Shown here: positions 48,301 to 58,375 of the stretch, in pieces
Layout of the letters: each line of letters starts with the position of its first letter
Position numbering within the stretch: the stretch's first letter is position 1
Made by a program: the position numbers and the translations under genes
Notes under the pieces: generated by a model
Told to the model about the DNA's origin: nothing
The model's database searches: none
The model's input: the letters and a program-made list of their open reading frames with translations, nothing else
Assembly: GCA_032209605.1 (NCBI GenBank)
Contig: JASFXZ010000001.1
Coordinates: forward strand, 36,088,619-36,152,618
Origin: Mactromeris polynyma
Taxonomy: Eukaryota; Mollusca; Bivalvia; Venerida; Mactridae
Reading direction: 5' to 3'
DNA: 64,000 nt

Positions 48301-50919
48301 ATGTGAATACTTTTTTCATCACATGACAAATAATATGTTCCACATAAACTAAAAATTACACATTGTTATTGTATTGTCTCACTGTGTGTTTAGATAAATG
48401 CATGTCACAAACTGGTCGGTTTGTTTTACATAAACAAGTCATATTCCAATTAAACTACAAATGATTGATTGGTACCAAGACTATTTAGGCAATTGTCATG
48501 AATTGTGGATGATTCTTACCAGAATTATGGCTTGGTGATGATCATACTTTCTTATTTATTGATAAACAAAATAATAAATCTTCAATATCATGCTTCCTAA
48601 AACTTGTGCCGCCGTTTTGATGCTTTGCATCAAAATTAGTCTTGTTAGTATAACATGCTTAATGTAATCATTTCCATACTGCATTGGTATAGCAGATATG
48701 GATCCAAGTAATTTGCCTATACAATTGCTTGTGCTTAATTAAGTTTGGCATTATGATTACTTCACTTTTTTAGACATGAGAGATATTCTGACATTGCACT
48801 TAGCATATTAATAACATTTTAACAGAAATAACTGGAGTCTTTATACTTAAACGGTTATACTAAATGTATAATATTCATAATGCCTCTAAAATTTATTTGG
48901 GAAAAACTGATAAATCCATCCAATGAGTCATATTTTGAATACCATAATGTTATCAATCCTGACAAGCAGTTCTCCCTCATAGTTTTACCAGAATTGACAG
49001 TACATGTATTTATTTGTAAAAAATTGTATCTAATCACTTATCCCACACCATGAAAGTGACTTCAACAGAGACCTTAAAACATAACATATTAGGAGGAATT
49101 GGGAAGCCTGTAACAACTTTAAACTGTAAATCAAGAATTTTTGGGGAGAGTGCATAATTTATTATGAATGTAAAGTCTGAATCAATTTGAAAGCAGCAAG
49201 GATTAGTTGTAATTAATGGAAGCAATTAGTAATCATGTATTTAAGGATAAAAAATGGTTAATTAATGATCACAACAGACACAAAGGAGGAGTAAAAAACT
49301 GACATCAGATTTGTGGCAAACTTTGACTGACAAGACAGTATGGTGTCCCAGCTAAGCTAACAAATCTGACCTGATGAGTCTGACCCCCAACGTAGTCACA
49401 TTAATTATTTGGATTATGATAAATGAATGTATGCAACATTTTATTAATTAAGTCTTATAAATAATTAATGATTTAAATTGTTGAAGCTTATCATATTCAT
49501 TTAACTTATTCAGACTCTAACATTAACGAGTCTACATACCAAATTGAGTAGTTACCCTTTTCAGATTGGTGAAGTGGAAGATTTTAGTGATTTTTCACGT
49601 GGATATGAATTATAATCTGTTTAGGAAAAGCTACACTTGAATCACACACAAATGACTCAGCTTAGAATATAAATAAAGCCAATATATAAATTTTTTGTTT
49701 ATTCACATTTTTTTACACTAGAAACAATCGACCATTGTAAGATGTGAGATTTCAAACACTTCCCACGTACAATATATAGTTAAACTTGAAACTAATACTA
49801 GCCATTCCCAAGTGAAAGACTAATAATAGGCCGAATAATGAACCTCATTTTGTATTCAGACACAGAATTTAGAGTTATATAATACAATATAGTACACTAT
49901 AAATATAGAAATAAGCTGGATAAGAATGACTTGATGAATCATTATTGAATTTTTCAGTTTGGATGTACAACATACACTCTGAGTCTGACATGTTCCGCCA
50001 TCTACCAAGCTCGGAAATATTTCTGACTAATGTTAAGAAATGGCCTTTTAACCTCACTTTTAGTAAAGTTAAGGAAATATATATGCCTGTAACTAAACCA
50101 TGGACACATGTAAAACGTTGATTATTCAGACTTTATTTCTCATACCAAATCAGAGCAACTTTTCAGTTGCAGAACGTATGTTTCTAATCATATGCAGAAA
50201 TAAAGCATCCTAAACACATACCAGTGACAGTGCATTATTACAACATACTTCTAGCTTAAGTTTACGATAGTTTTATACCCTGAAACATTCTTTTCTTACA
50301 TTGGCATACAGCCATAACATACCAACTTTTTTGACGGCGTAATGTTTCATTTTCTCAACCCAGTACAAAAATATGAGTTCATGTATACGTTGACCTGGTA
50401 CATACATCAAATTGATGCGGTTATACGAGCCAGGTCATTTATATGCTATAAACTTGTAACAAACCCGTGTATTGTTCATGGCTTGAAATAACGGGATTAA
50501 CGATGTTATTTGAGCATTCTTACTTCATATTATGTTTCAATTAGCCTGGCTTAGCACGCACATGTTTTTCGGCAAAATAACCGCGCCAAACGATACGTGC
50601 GTTTAACAATACACAATAACGGTAAGCTAACCAGCGTGTAAACATAGAGTAAATATTTCTTACCTTGTCTGCCCACAATTTCCGCCACATGTTCTGAACT
50701 GGGAACAGGCACGCATTCTGTCATATTAGCACTGCGACGTTTAGCTTGTTCTTCAGCAAAACTCTGAGGCGAAAGGTTGCCATTGTTCGCTGGCACATTC
50801 TCTTCTTCACCATTTAGTCCTATTAACGAAAGTTCAAACGCGAGTTGCAGAGTACGCTGGTCTTCCATTAGCTGAGGATTAGCGCTCATATCCGCATAAA
50901 CACTCGCTGGCATTTTCAC
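45324..50919 (-). CDS. mex3: MEX3 RNA-binding protein (two KH domains + RING), two coding exons
   Basis: Join of exon 1 (50919-50664) and exon 2 (46684-45324), giving 538 residues. The donor CAAG|GTAAGA and acceptor TTATTCAG|GTTGC are canonical, and the phase-1 intron splits the codon of Gly86. KH1 spans about residues 69-134 with GXXG loop GRQG at 83-86. KH2 spans about 165-232 with loop GPKG at 182-185. A Ser/Asn/Gly-rich linker follows. A C3HC4 RING occupies about 483-526 (Cys483, 486, 498, His500, Cys504, 507, 523, 526). This KH-KH-RING order defines MEX3: an RNA-binding translational/mRNA-stability regulator with a RING of the ubiquitin-ligase type, mainly cytoplasmic and shuttling. ATG at 50919 is the first Met; the Met at 50913 gives MPASVYAD, closer to the MPSSLFAD start of vertebrate proteins, and may be the real start. 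Ser425 in RRIRSDP is a possible 14-3-3 site (inference). All key residues are intact, so this is a functional gene. Confidence 0.96.
46785..47005 (-). mobile_element. tRNA-derived SINE inside the mex3 intron
   Basis: Minus-strand A-box-like GCTCTGTTGGTAGAG (46977-46991) and B-box GGTTCGAATATC (46939-46950), then a tail with TAAGTTAGTATTGGTTGATA, AAACTGGCCGCCATA and GGTGTAAAACCC. The tail matches those at 4.75 kb and, less well, 23.6 kb. It ends about 100 bp upstream of the splice acceptor, in the same orientation as the gene. Confidence 0.75.
47423..47446. other. GC-rich hairpin in the mex3 intron
   Basis: GACGGCGGCC-TTCA-GGCCGTCGTC: 10-bp arms with one mismatch around a four-base loop, standing out in AT-rich sequence. 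It might be a tiny repeat remnant or an RNA structure in the pre-mRNA; nothing decides. Confidence 0.6.
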
Positions 50920-51150
50920 TTCATTAATTTATTCCTAAGTATATAAAAATATATTCGATTTTACACAGTTTCCAAATAATTCCAACGTTGCACACTGTTC
51001 GAAGCACGTGAAATGTCTGAATTATCCAGCGTTCTCCGATCCACAAAATGATGGTGGCTAGTGACGTCACACTCAAGATCCATCAAAATCGTAAATATTG
51101 GCGCTTTATTCGCTTCTGATTGGTTGAGTGGAAGGATGTAGGCGGAGTCA
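50920..51150 (-). promoter_or_regulatory. mex3: mex3 promoter / 5' UTR region
   Basis: Directly upstream of the mex3 ATG. It contains a palindromic CRE, TGACGTCA (51062-51069), an E-box CACGTG (51005-51010), a CCAAT box on the gene strand (ATTGG at 51119-51123), and an E2F-like TTGGCGCTTT at about 51098. The 600 bases 50,521-51,120 hold about 31 CpG against 3-4 per 600 in the gene body, as expected for an unmethylated promoter. No TATA box at a believable distance. The start site is not fixed; roughly 50,950-51,060 is my estimate. Confidence 0.55.
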
Positions 51151-52960
51151 GACAGCTATGTATTATAAACAATAATATTACAAATAATCAACTAATAATA
51201 GGCGCTACTAACGATTTCCCGAATTTCCGCTAATTTTAATTACGTGTAAATTGATTGAGTCTTCCTTTTCATAATTTCTTAACAATTATAATTGAAGGAA
51301 ATGCTCAAATTAATTTGTCATTGAATCAAAAAGGTGTAAAAAACAGTTCGCAAATTTACCAACCACGTGGGTCTAAATATAGTAACGGTTTGAAAGTCCT
51401 TTGTTACCCGCTCTTCCCATGCACTGTTAATTTTTCATTGACTAGATTTAGTGCGCGGGACCGACTACCACGTGGTGAAGTTAATCTCTTCTTTCCGTTA
51501 GGACAAAAAGATTTTCGTGTGAACACATGCGGTTTATTTAAACTAGAATAACATCTTCAACTTTAGTTTCGATCAATACATGCAGCTATTTATAAATTTT
51601 GATAACCTCTAAATTTGAAAATATGCATAAAATATTTTTTGTTGTCATGCCTTCAAATAGATTCTAGAAATATTATTCTGCTTAATAATAATTGACAAAA
51701 TCCAATGTTTACATTACAGGTGTGATTACATAATATTTAATTAAAATATTGGTTTACTCAAATTGAAATGAATAACTATGACATAATTATGTCGAGCTAT
51801 TTATTATAATTATATCTATCACCATCTCGAAAAACTTGTGAGATAATTAAGACCACTCTGAGATAGATCACAAACTCAAAACTCGGTCTCGAGTCAGTAA
51901 AGCAAACTTGAGCATTGTGAGAACTTGTTCTCAAATCAAGCCTCATGCACGTACGTCTCAATATTGTAGAAGATCAATTCCCAACACAAAGCCCTCTCAA
52001 TCTGTTCATGCTTGTAACTGTATTGATTCAGTGTGCATTTTTATGTTCTTTGGGCATGACTAGTGTATCTTGGAGATACCACGACGGTAAATTGAAATGA
52101 CAAATTTATACACAAGTATTCTATGGTTTGGTGATTTATTGGCTTTAATCAAAGTAAAGATACATGAGGATTTTATGAATGACTCTGGTTAAATGTTGAA
52201 CACACTAGGATCACGTACGGTCACCAGATTGGTGTAATATCAGGGACCAGTATATTAGGTCCATTTAGGTCTTTGGTCCATGGTAATATCAAACAGAATA
52301 AACTCATATTTTCTTTGATAAAGGAACTAGATGTATGTTCTTCTCTTCAAAGATTTATACAAATAGTCTTCGTAGAATCATTTCATTTTGATGTTTATAG
52401 CTGGTAAATTTTTGATAAATATTGATAGATAGAAAGCATATTGTTCTGTGACATGGAATACCAACTTTTCAACTTTTATTTACTACTGGATAGTTTTTAC
52501 ATTAATGACGTAATCAAATATCAAAGTACAGAGAGTTAAATAATTCAGTAGGCCTATATATGCGCTGTTTTGTGCAACAGTAGCTTAATTTGTCAAGTTA
52601 AGTGAAACTGAGAACATTATAGTAGAGATATAGCACTGTTTATATAGTTGCTATATTACTCAAGTAAACGGTTATCACTATAACTAGGTTTCGTTCTAGC
52701 CATGTACATGGGGTTATTCTTTTGAAATGTGTCTGTGACTAAATCAAGATACGCGTTAAGAAACTTGCTATTCAGGATAAAAGTTTCGAAAACAGGATGA
52801 CCATCAATAAAAGTGATATGTCACGGCTGTAAATTATCACCTTGGAATCGAAACTGCTACCCGCAGGCGAGATTGTACTGTGGTTTCCTTTCGTTGATTT
52901 TGTAAGGAACAGGCCACCTAGGTGCGTATTTCCGCACAAACTGCTAATGCTAGATGTCAC
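51151..52960. other. Gene-free sequence upstream of mex3
   Basis: A 98-aa plus-strand frame at 51255-51551 has no recognisable domain. A perfect palindrome ACCACGTGGT lies at 51467-51476, and a related ACCACGTGGG at about 51363. Nothing else supported. Confidence 0.45.
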
Positions 52961-52962
52961 GG

Positions 52963-53494
52963 CACTGTGTGGACTTTAGACTGGCCACTTGCTTCAAGTT
53001 TCAAGTTTATTTACAGATTCTGCATAAGGCCCGAATAGGGCAGCATTAGCGACAATACACATTGAATACAGAGTGTCACATGACAAAAAGGAAACGAATA
53101 TATATAATATATACATGTACATTCATATACGGAGTAGCAACAATACAATCACAACAACAGAAAGTACATGTGTGCATTTGCGTTTATTTATCGTCGCCAC
53201 CGGTTTCCCACATGGGCGACGTCTCCGGAAGAATGTTAGTCATTTTAGATTTTTGGAGGATAGTGCATGATACAGAAGATGCCCCAGTTCCAGAAGCATC
53301 CCTGGTTCTTTTACGTGCTCGATGTAAAGCATCGTACAAAGGACCTCGGTTTTTCAAAGTCTCGTCCGAAAGACTGTTAGTACTGTCAGTGGTGGAGCGG
53401 GGATCAAACCTGTGATGTCTGGATTACTAGTCCAGCGCGTTACCACTGGAGCACGGATCCGTCACTGTGGACTTTAGTCTGGCCACTTGCTTCA
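52963..53494 (-). mobile_element. tRNA-Thr-like SINE, family A, copy 2, flanked by long direct repeats
   Basis: A 466-bp segment (52997-53462) lies between near-identical direct repeats at 52963-52996 and 53463-53494 (CTTTAGACTGGCCACTTGCT versus CTTTAGTCTGGCCACTTGCT; one mismatch and a 2-base indel). On the minus strand the tRNA-like head (AGTGGTAACGC, hairpin CTGGA-CTAGTAA-TCCAG, GGTTTGATCCC) begins right at the repeat boundary. The body matches copy 1 at 22.7 kb to the GATAAATAAAC tail. About 185 bp of different sequence follow, ending GTAAATAAACTTGAAACT. The direct repeats could be an unusually long target-site duplication. Sequence related to copy 1 resumes outside the repeat, to 53,555. 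Confidence 0.8.
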
Positions 53495-53555
53495 CATATA
53501 AATCAGAAAACACTGCGAGACTTTTTGATATTAGGAATTGTCACTTTTTTTTAGT

Positions 53556-55298
53556 TTTAGTATCATTTCGTAATTTCATATTTTTACATCCGGAAACATA
53601 TTTCAATGTCCGCAGACTACAACGTCGTACTGTATAAGTCACTGATTAGCCGGACGTCTTGTTGATAAAATCATGCACAAATTATACAGCATATATCAAT
53701 TAGCACCAATTAGCGAATGTTATTTGTACATCAATATTATTGCGCATCGCATGGGCCAGAATGATAATTAATGCAGTTCTTTACAAGAAATAGTAATGTT
53801 ATATGGACCGAAAAAATGCGTTATGTATGGAACATTCAAATCAATCTTAATTGAAAGTATATCACCAGTATTTTTGATCAATTTAAGACCCCAATATCAG
53901 TTTTTTGTGTGATTCAATGGAAGCAAAACATTTCAACGAAAAAGATCGATTTTTTATATTACCGCCACAATTAAAGTTTTTAAGATATAAATTGAGGGAG
54001 AACACATTCTTATGCTCTGCAACACATTTAACAAATAAAATGAATGTGCTATGAGAAACACTGCAATAATTTGCCAAGGAGCCTTCTAGTATCGGTATAA
54101 CACATTGTAATATACACCCTAGCATCATTTATTATTTACAAATAAAACATTATTTATTACAGTGAAATAAGTGCACTTTATTTAAGATATATGCTAAAAC
54201 CACATTATTATACTCGTATATGCATGATAAAGTATTGTATAAATCATACATAATGTATTTCTTGAAATTTCCGTGAATATGAGAAAACATTTTGGCGGGA
54301 AAATGTCCATTCGCGGGCCGGTAAATCTAATCACCTTGCTTGATTTGTAGATAAATCGCTCTGGTGTCGTAATGATAATACAAGACGTCCTCAAAGGGAT
54401 CATTTGTAAGTCACAAGTATGTACAATACTATAGGATGGCCAAGGTATTACGTAAGTAACCATTTGGCACAAACTCTAGATAAAGCAAACCCTGTAATTA
54501 GGATGTCTATGTGACATGAACCACCGGTGTATAATGCTATCTCCCTTATCGAACCAGAGATTTCCCGATTTATTTAGGATTTTTATGGTTATTGCGGCAA
54601 TATATCTGTTATTAGTGTCAATAAATGAATTTATTACTTTCATATCATAGCATTTGTTGCTAAATGATGTTTATATTATACACGACAAGTCTGTTTAAAA
54701 CGAAGGAAGCTGACTGTCCGGAAATCTAAGGAGTGTATACTTGGTCGTTTTATTGCTGTTTTCGTTATTAAGGATGTTTATTGTTGGTTTTCAAGTTTGA
54801 TCATTATATAATGCTTGAAATAACAACTGTATGAACAAAAACTATTTCATTGGTCAGTCCATACACTTCCTTAGAAGAACTCGGTATTTTCTTATATATT
54901 CTATAATCAAACGATTATTTATTCGGAAACCTTTAGGTTTAGCTGTAGGAAAACGACTAACTATTTAAAGGAATACAATATTATATATAGCAAACTAAGC
55001 ATTTTGAATATTGATCACCCGTATATTGGTTAGTTCTAATTCAAATATTACGTAATTCTTTTTCATTGTCCTAATATAGACTGGTATCAACATCTGCTAA
55101 GCTATGAGCTGTTCTAACCATGTTTGCTCATTTACACTATATTTGTTACATGGCGATGCAATTTTTCACTCATTTAACTGTGTTTTTTTCCAGCCAAGAG
55201 GACATTTTTACAGTAGGATGAGCTTGTTGTCTTTTTGTTTCTTGCCCTATTTGTGCTTTGTGTCTTCGTTTATAACACATATATACAATTTTTGTAAT
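53556..55298. other. Gene-free sequence
   Basis: AT-rich and unique; short frames only, none recognisable. Confidence 0.5.
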
Positions 55299-55300
55299 TA

Positions 55301-55470
55301 CAGTCAAACTTCATTCAAAGATCACTTCAAAATTATGATTATCGCACAAACAAGACCGTAGTTTTTCAGTCTTCATTTTGTCTACATTTTTTCTCAATAA
55401 TCAGACCATCCCATTAATACGACTGACTGACTTTAGAACCTATGGTTGTATTCTTGTTGCGGTTTTACTG
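55301..55470. mobile_element. TA-flanked MITE, family 1, diverged copy 4
   Basis: 170 bp: CAGTCAAACTTCATTCAAAG at the left, TTGTTGCGGTTTTACTG at the right, TA on both sides (55299-55300 and 55471-55472). The interior retains AATAATCAGACCATCCCATT, a mutated form of the family core. It is older than copies 1 and 3. Confidence 0.7.
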
Positions 55471-55472
55471 TA

Positions 55473-56160
55473 TGTAAAGAGAAAATACAACATAATTACA
55501 GTTACAGTTAATTGCCATGACATGACGATCAGATAAATACGTACACAGTTATTTCCGGTGACAAAGTATATATATTATTTATTTTGACATTTTCGCTAAT
55601 CTGCATAATCAAGGCACAGTGTGATATATCCGGAGATTTTTGTTGACAACTAACAACGACCTGGTCATTAGGGGTCAGTAAGCCCCTCGCGTATTCTGCA
55701 TGTCACAGCTCAGTGCGGGACCCCTGATGTGCAATCTTGGGGACAATCTGTAGTACTACCATATAGCACCCTTTTTACAATATGCAGATTTGTATATCGA
55801 TGTACAAATGGTGACATGTTGGTATACAGTCTACACAGTCTACATTGGTCCTAGGTATTATTATGAAAACATACGGGGTATTTGTAGCTATCATGATATT
55901 CAAACGACATCCGAATATCATTGCAGAAATGCTTAAAATATGAACTATTAAATAAGTATCAGTATATGGTATTTAATTTGTCGACGTTTTCGTCTTACCA
56001 GAATGTTTTCAGTTATACGAAAACGGTGTCTATATGTTGCATATGTGCTCTGTCTCACTGTGGCACTACGCCGTAGACATGTGATATGGTATTCTACCAA
56101 GACCCATTAACTTGATACGTATGCTAGAAAGCTACTAGTACACTTTTAATGACTTTTGTA
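55473..56160. other. Gene-free sequence
   Basis: Nothing identified. Confidence 0.5.
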
Positions 56161-56164
56161 AGTC

Positions 56165-56235
56165 TGGACCGGGGATCGAACCAGTTATCATCCGAAGTCG
56201 ATGTGCATGCTCAACCGCTTAGCCACCTGTCCAGC
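56165..56235 (-). mobile_element. tRNA-like SINE head (Leu/Ser-like)
   Basis: On the minus strand CTGGACAGGTGGCTAAGCGG (A-box region) and GGTTCGATCCCCGGTCCAG (B-box region). CTGGAC pairs perfectly with GTCCAG, giving six acceptor-stem pairs, but T- and anticodon stems are imperfect. It is more likely a SINE head than a working tRNA gene, although it is the most tRNA-like locus in the window. Confidence 0.55.
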
Positions 56236-57780
56236 ATGTTTTTTATATACTTAAAATACTTAATTTTAAAACCTTATACATTTGAACTAGTGACATAATG
56301 AGTTTATAAGTAAAAACACTCTTAGAAAAAGAGTGCGGACGTATTGATTTTTGGTACGTATTAAATTGGGGGACATTTTGACTTGGAGACGTTTTGACCT
56401 GTTTACGTTTGACGGTTCTGGAATAAACCACTCGCACACATACATTTATTAATGGGTGAAAAACCATTACCAACAACTCAGGATTTCGCTAATACAGGGA
56501 CTTTGTTAAGCAAATAAGATAAATAATCTGTTATCAAACAGTTTGATAAGATCCTATATATATCAGATTAGTGTATATAGTATCTGATGGATTGATGATG
56601 CATTATTGTAGATGACAGTTCCTTTATCTTTTTGGTCGCCTTAATAACCTTAATAGGGTTGACTTTCAACTATATCAGTGTCATATACTTATAACGTCGC
56701 CCCATCTTGTTGATTTAATCCGCAGAATAAACTTCGTGATCCCCCAATAAGCCGTATTTGCACTGACAACACGCGACATTTCCCGATGTTTGAATTAAGT
56801 AATGTACACCACTCTAGAATATATGTGCTTAACAAGAAAAGGAAAACAGGAAATGTGTGTTTATACTGATATTAGTTATGTTTTTACGACAATCAAACTT
56901 AAACAAATATAACAAAATCGACCATTAACTATGTACTTATCAGGAATTCGATAATTCAGCGGAAATCATTTAAACAAAAGTTGAATAAGCAATCGATCTG
57001 CACAATGCATCATCGAACTTGTTAAGGAAAGTTGAATTATCTTGAGTATTCGATCATAAAACCCGAGAAACAATCCACTATAATGCTTTTCATGGTTTTG
57101 TTTGTTATTTATTACATGTATGTATAGGCCTATGTATGTGTATTAAACAAGGTAGCCATGTATCAGATATATGCAACATTAACTATACATCTCCCGATAG
57201 GCTACACAGATCCAAGCCCCAGTGCGTATATCCCATTTTAGCACTCAATGCTTAAAACTCAAAACTAAGATTCATTCTCAGATCTCAAAGATAATAGATC
57301 ACAAAGAATACTCATTAAACAACATTGAATACGACTATTTTACGAACACTACGCTTCTATCGTAATGTGACTCCTTGTTATAGACTGACCCCTAGAGAAT
57401 TGGCCCTTAACATGCGTCTAAACTTGATGGAAAGAGGACACACTCACAGCATTTGGAAATAAACAGTAAAACCAACAATTGCTAGATATCATTGTGAAGA
57501 ACTCGGAGAAATGTTGCACGTGGTGTGATGCAAAGCCAATACGTCTGGTGGGACCTCGGATGCATCCTGCTCAAATACCCGGCACTCAGTATCACTGGGT
57601 CATTACGCCCACCCTTTCTGTTTTGCATGTATCAACACTTCTGTTTTCATGTTACAGTTGGTATGTAGCTAGTCCAGCCACGGACGTCACATCTCTATAG
57701 CCACGTATGCGGGGCAAGTATGTAGCCTACTTATCAAACACCACCAACGTAATTTGGTGGTGAGTTTTTTTAAAACTTGC
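56236..57780. other. Gene-free sequence
   Basis: No gene, RNA or repeat supported. Confidence 0.5.
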
Positions 57781-57784
57781 GTAG

Positions 57785-58375
57785 CTACCTATTTTGCGGT
57801 GTAAATGGCGTCATTATCAAAGGAGTTCCGTAGGCCTATGTAGCGTTCGATAAATATATCTAAATGTATTGTTTTTCTACATATTGCAGAATCCGAATTT
57901 CGGTAGTGTATTTCTACCAAATTGCGTTGCTGCCATTTTTCGGCGTAAAATAGCGACAATATCAAATGAGTTCCGTATGTAGCGTTCGATTAGTCTGGCA
58001 TTTTCTCCATATTGTAGATCCAAATTTCAGCAGTGAAGTCCTACCAAATTGCGTTGGAACCACTTTGCGGTGTGATATAGCGATTTTATCATAGGAGCTC
58101 CGTAAGAAGCGGTCAATTAATCTACGTGTAGAACTACTTCTTTTTACATATTGTTAACAATTGAATTTCGGTTGAGTCCACCAAATTGCTTTTCTACCAT
58201 GTTGCGGTGTAAACAGCGACATTATGAAAGAGTTTCCGCATAAAACTATAAAAGTTACACATTGCGATGCTGCCGTTTGCTGCGTAATATAGCGCCCACA
58301 TTATCAAAGGAGTTCCGTATGTAGCGTTCAATTAGTACGTGTATTGTTTTTCTACATATTGTTATCGGGTGATTA
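57785..58375. repeat. Highly diverged satellite, monomer about 130-140 bp, 4-5 copies
   Basis: Ordered motifs recur: a TTTTGCGGTGTAAA-like word (57791, about 57934, 58061, about 58198 and about 58273), then TAGCGACATTATCAAA-like, AGGAGTTCCGTATGTAGCGT-like, TCTACATATTG and CCTACCAAATTGCGTTG. Spacings are about 143, 127, 137 and 75 bp (the last shortened). Divergence is much greater than in any other array here, so it is old. A 120-aa frame at 58339-58701 begins in its last monomer and is not recognisable. Confidence 0.8.

Larger units (their letters stand above)
46685..50663 (-). other. mex3: mex3 intron (3,979 bp)
   Basis: Phase-1 intron with GT at 50663-50662 and AG at 46686-46685, inside the second Gly codon of the KH1 GXXG loop. 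It is AT-rich and CpG-poor (3 CpG in 49,021-49,620) except near the first exon. It contains a SINE near its 3' end and a GC-rich hairpin at 47,423-47,446. Otherwise I see no gene or RNA inside it. Confidence 0.93.

Noticed and set aside
51255..51551. 98-aa frame divergent from mex3
   Set aside because: Position beside a CpG-rich promoter is suggestive, but there is no domain, and the length is reachable by chance in this much DNA.
56165..56235. Functional tRNA gene on the minus strand
   Set aside because: A and B boxes and a six-pair acceptor are present, but T- and anticodon stems are imperfect. It fits a SINE head better. The loci at 4.6, 18.5, 22.9, 23.7, 32.7, 46.9 and 53.4 kb were rejected as tRNA genes for similar reasons.
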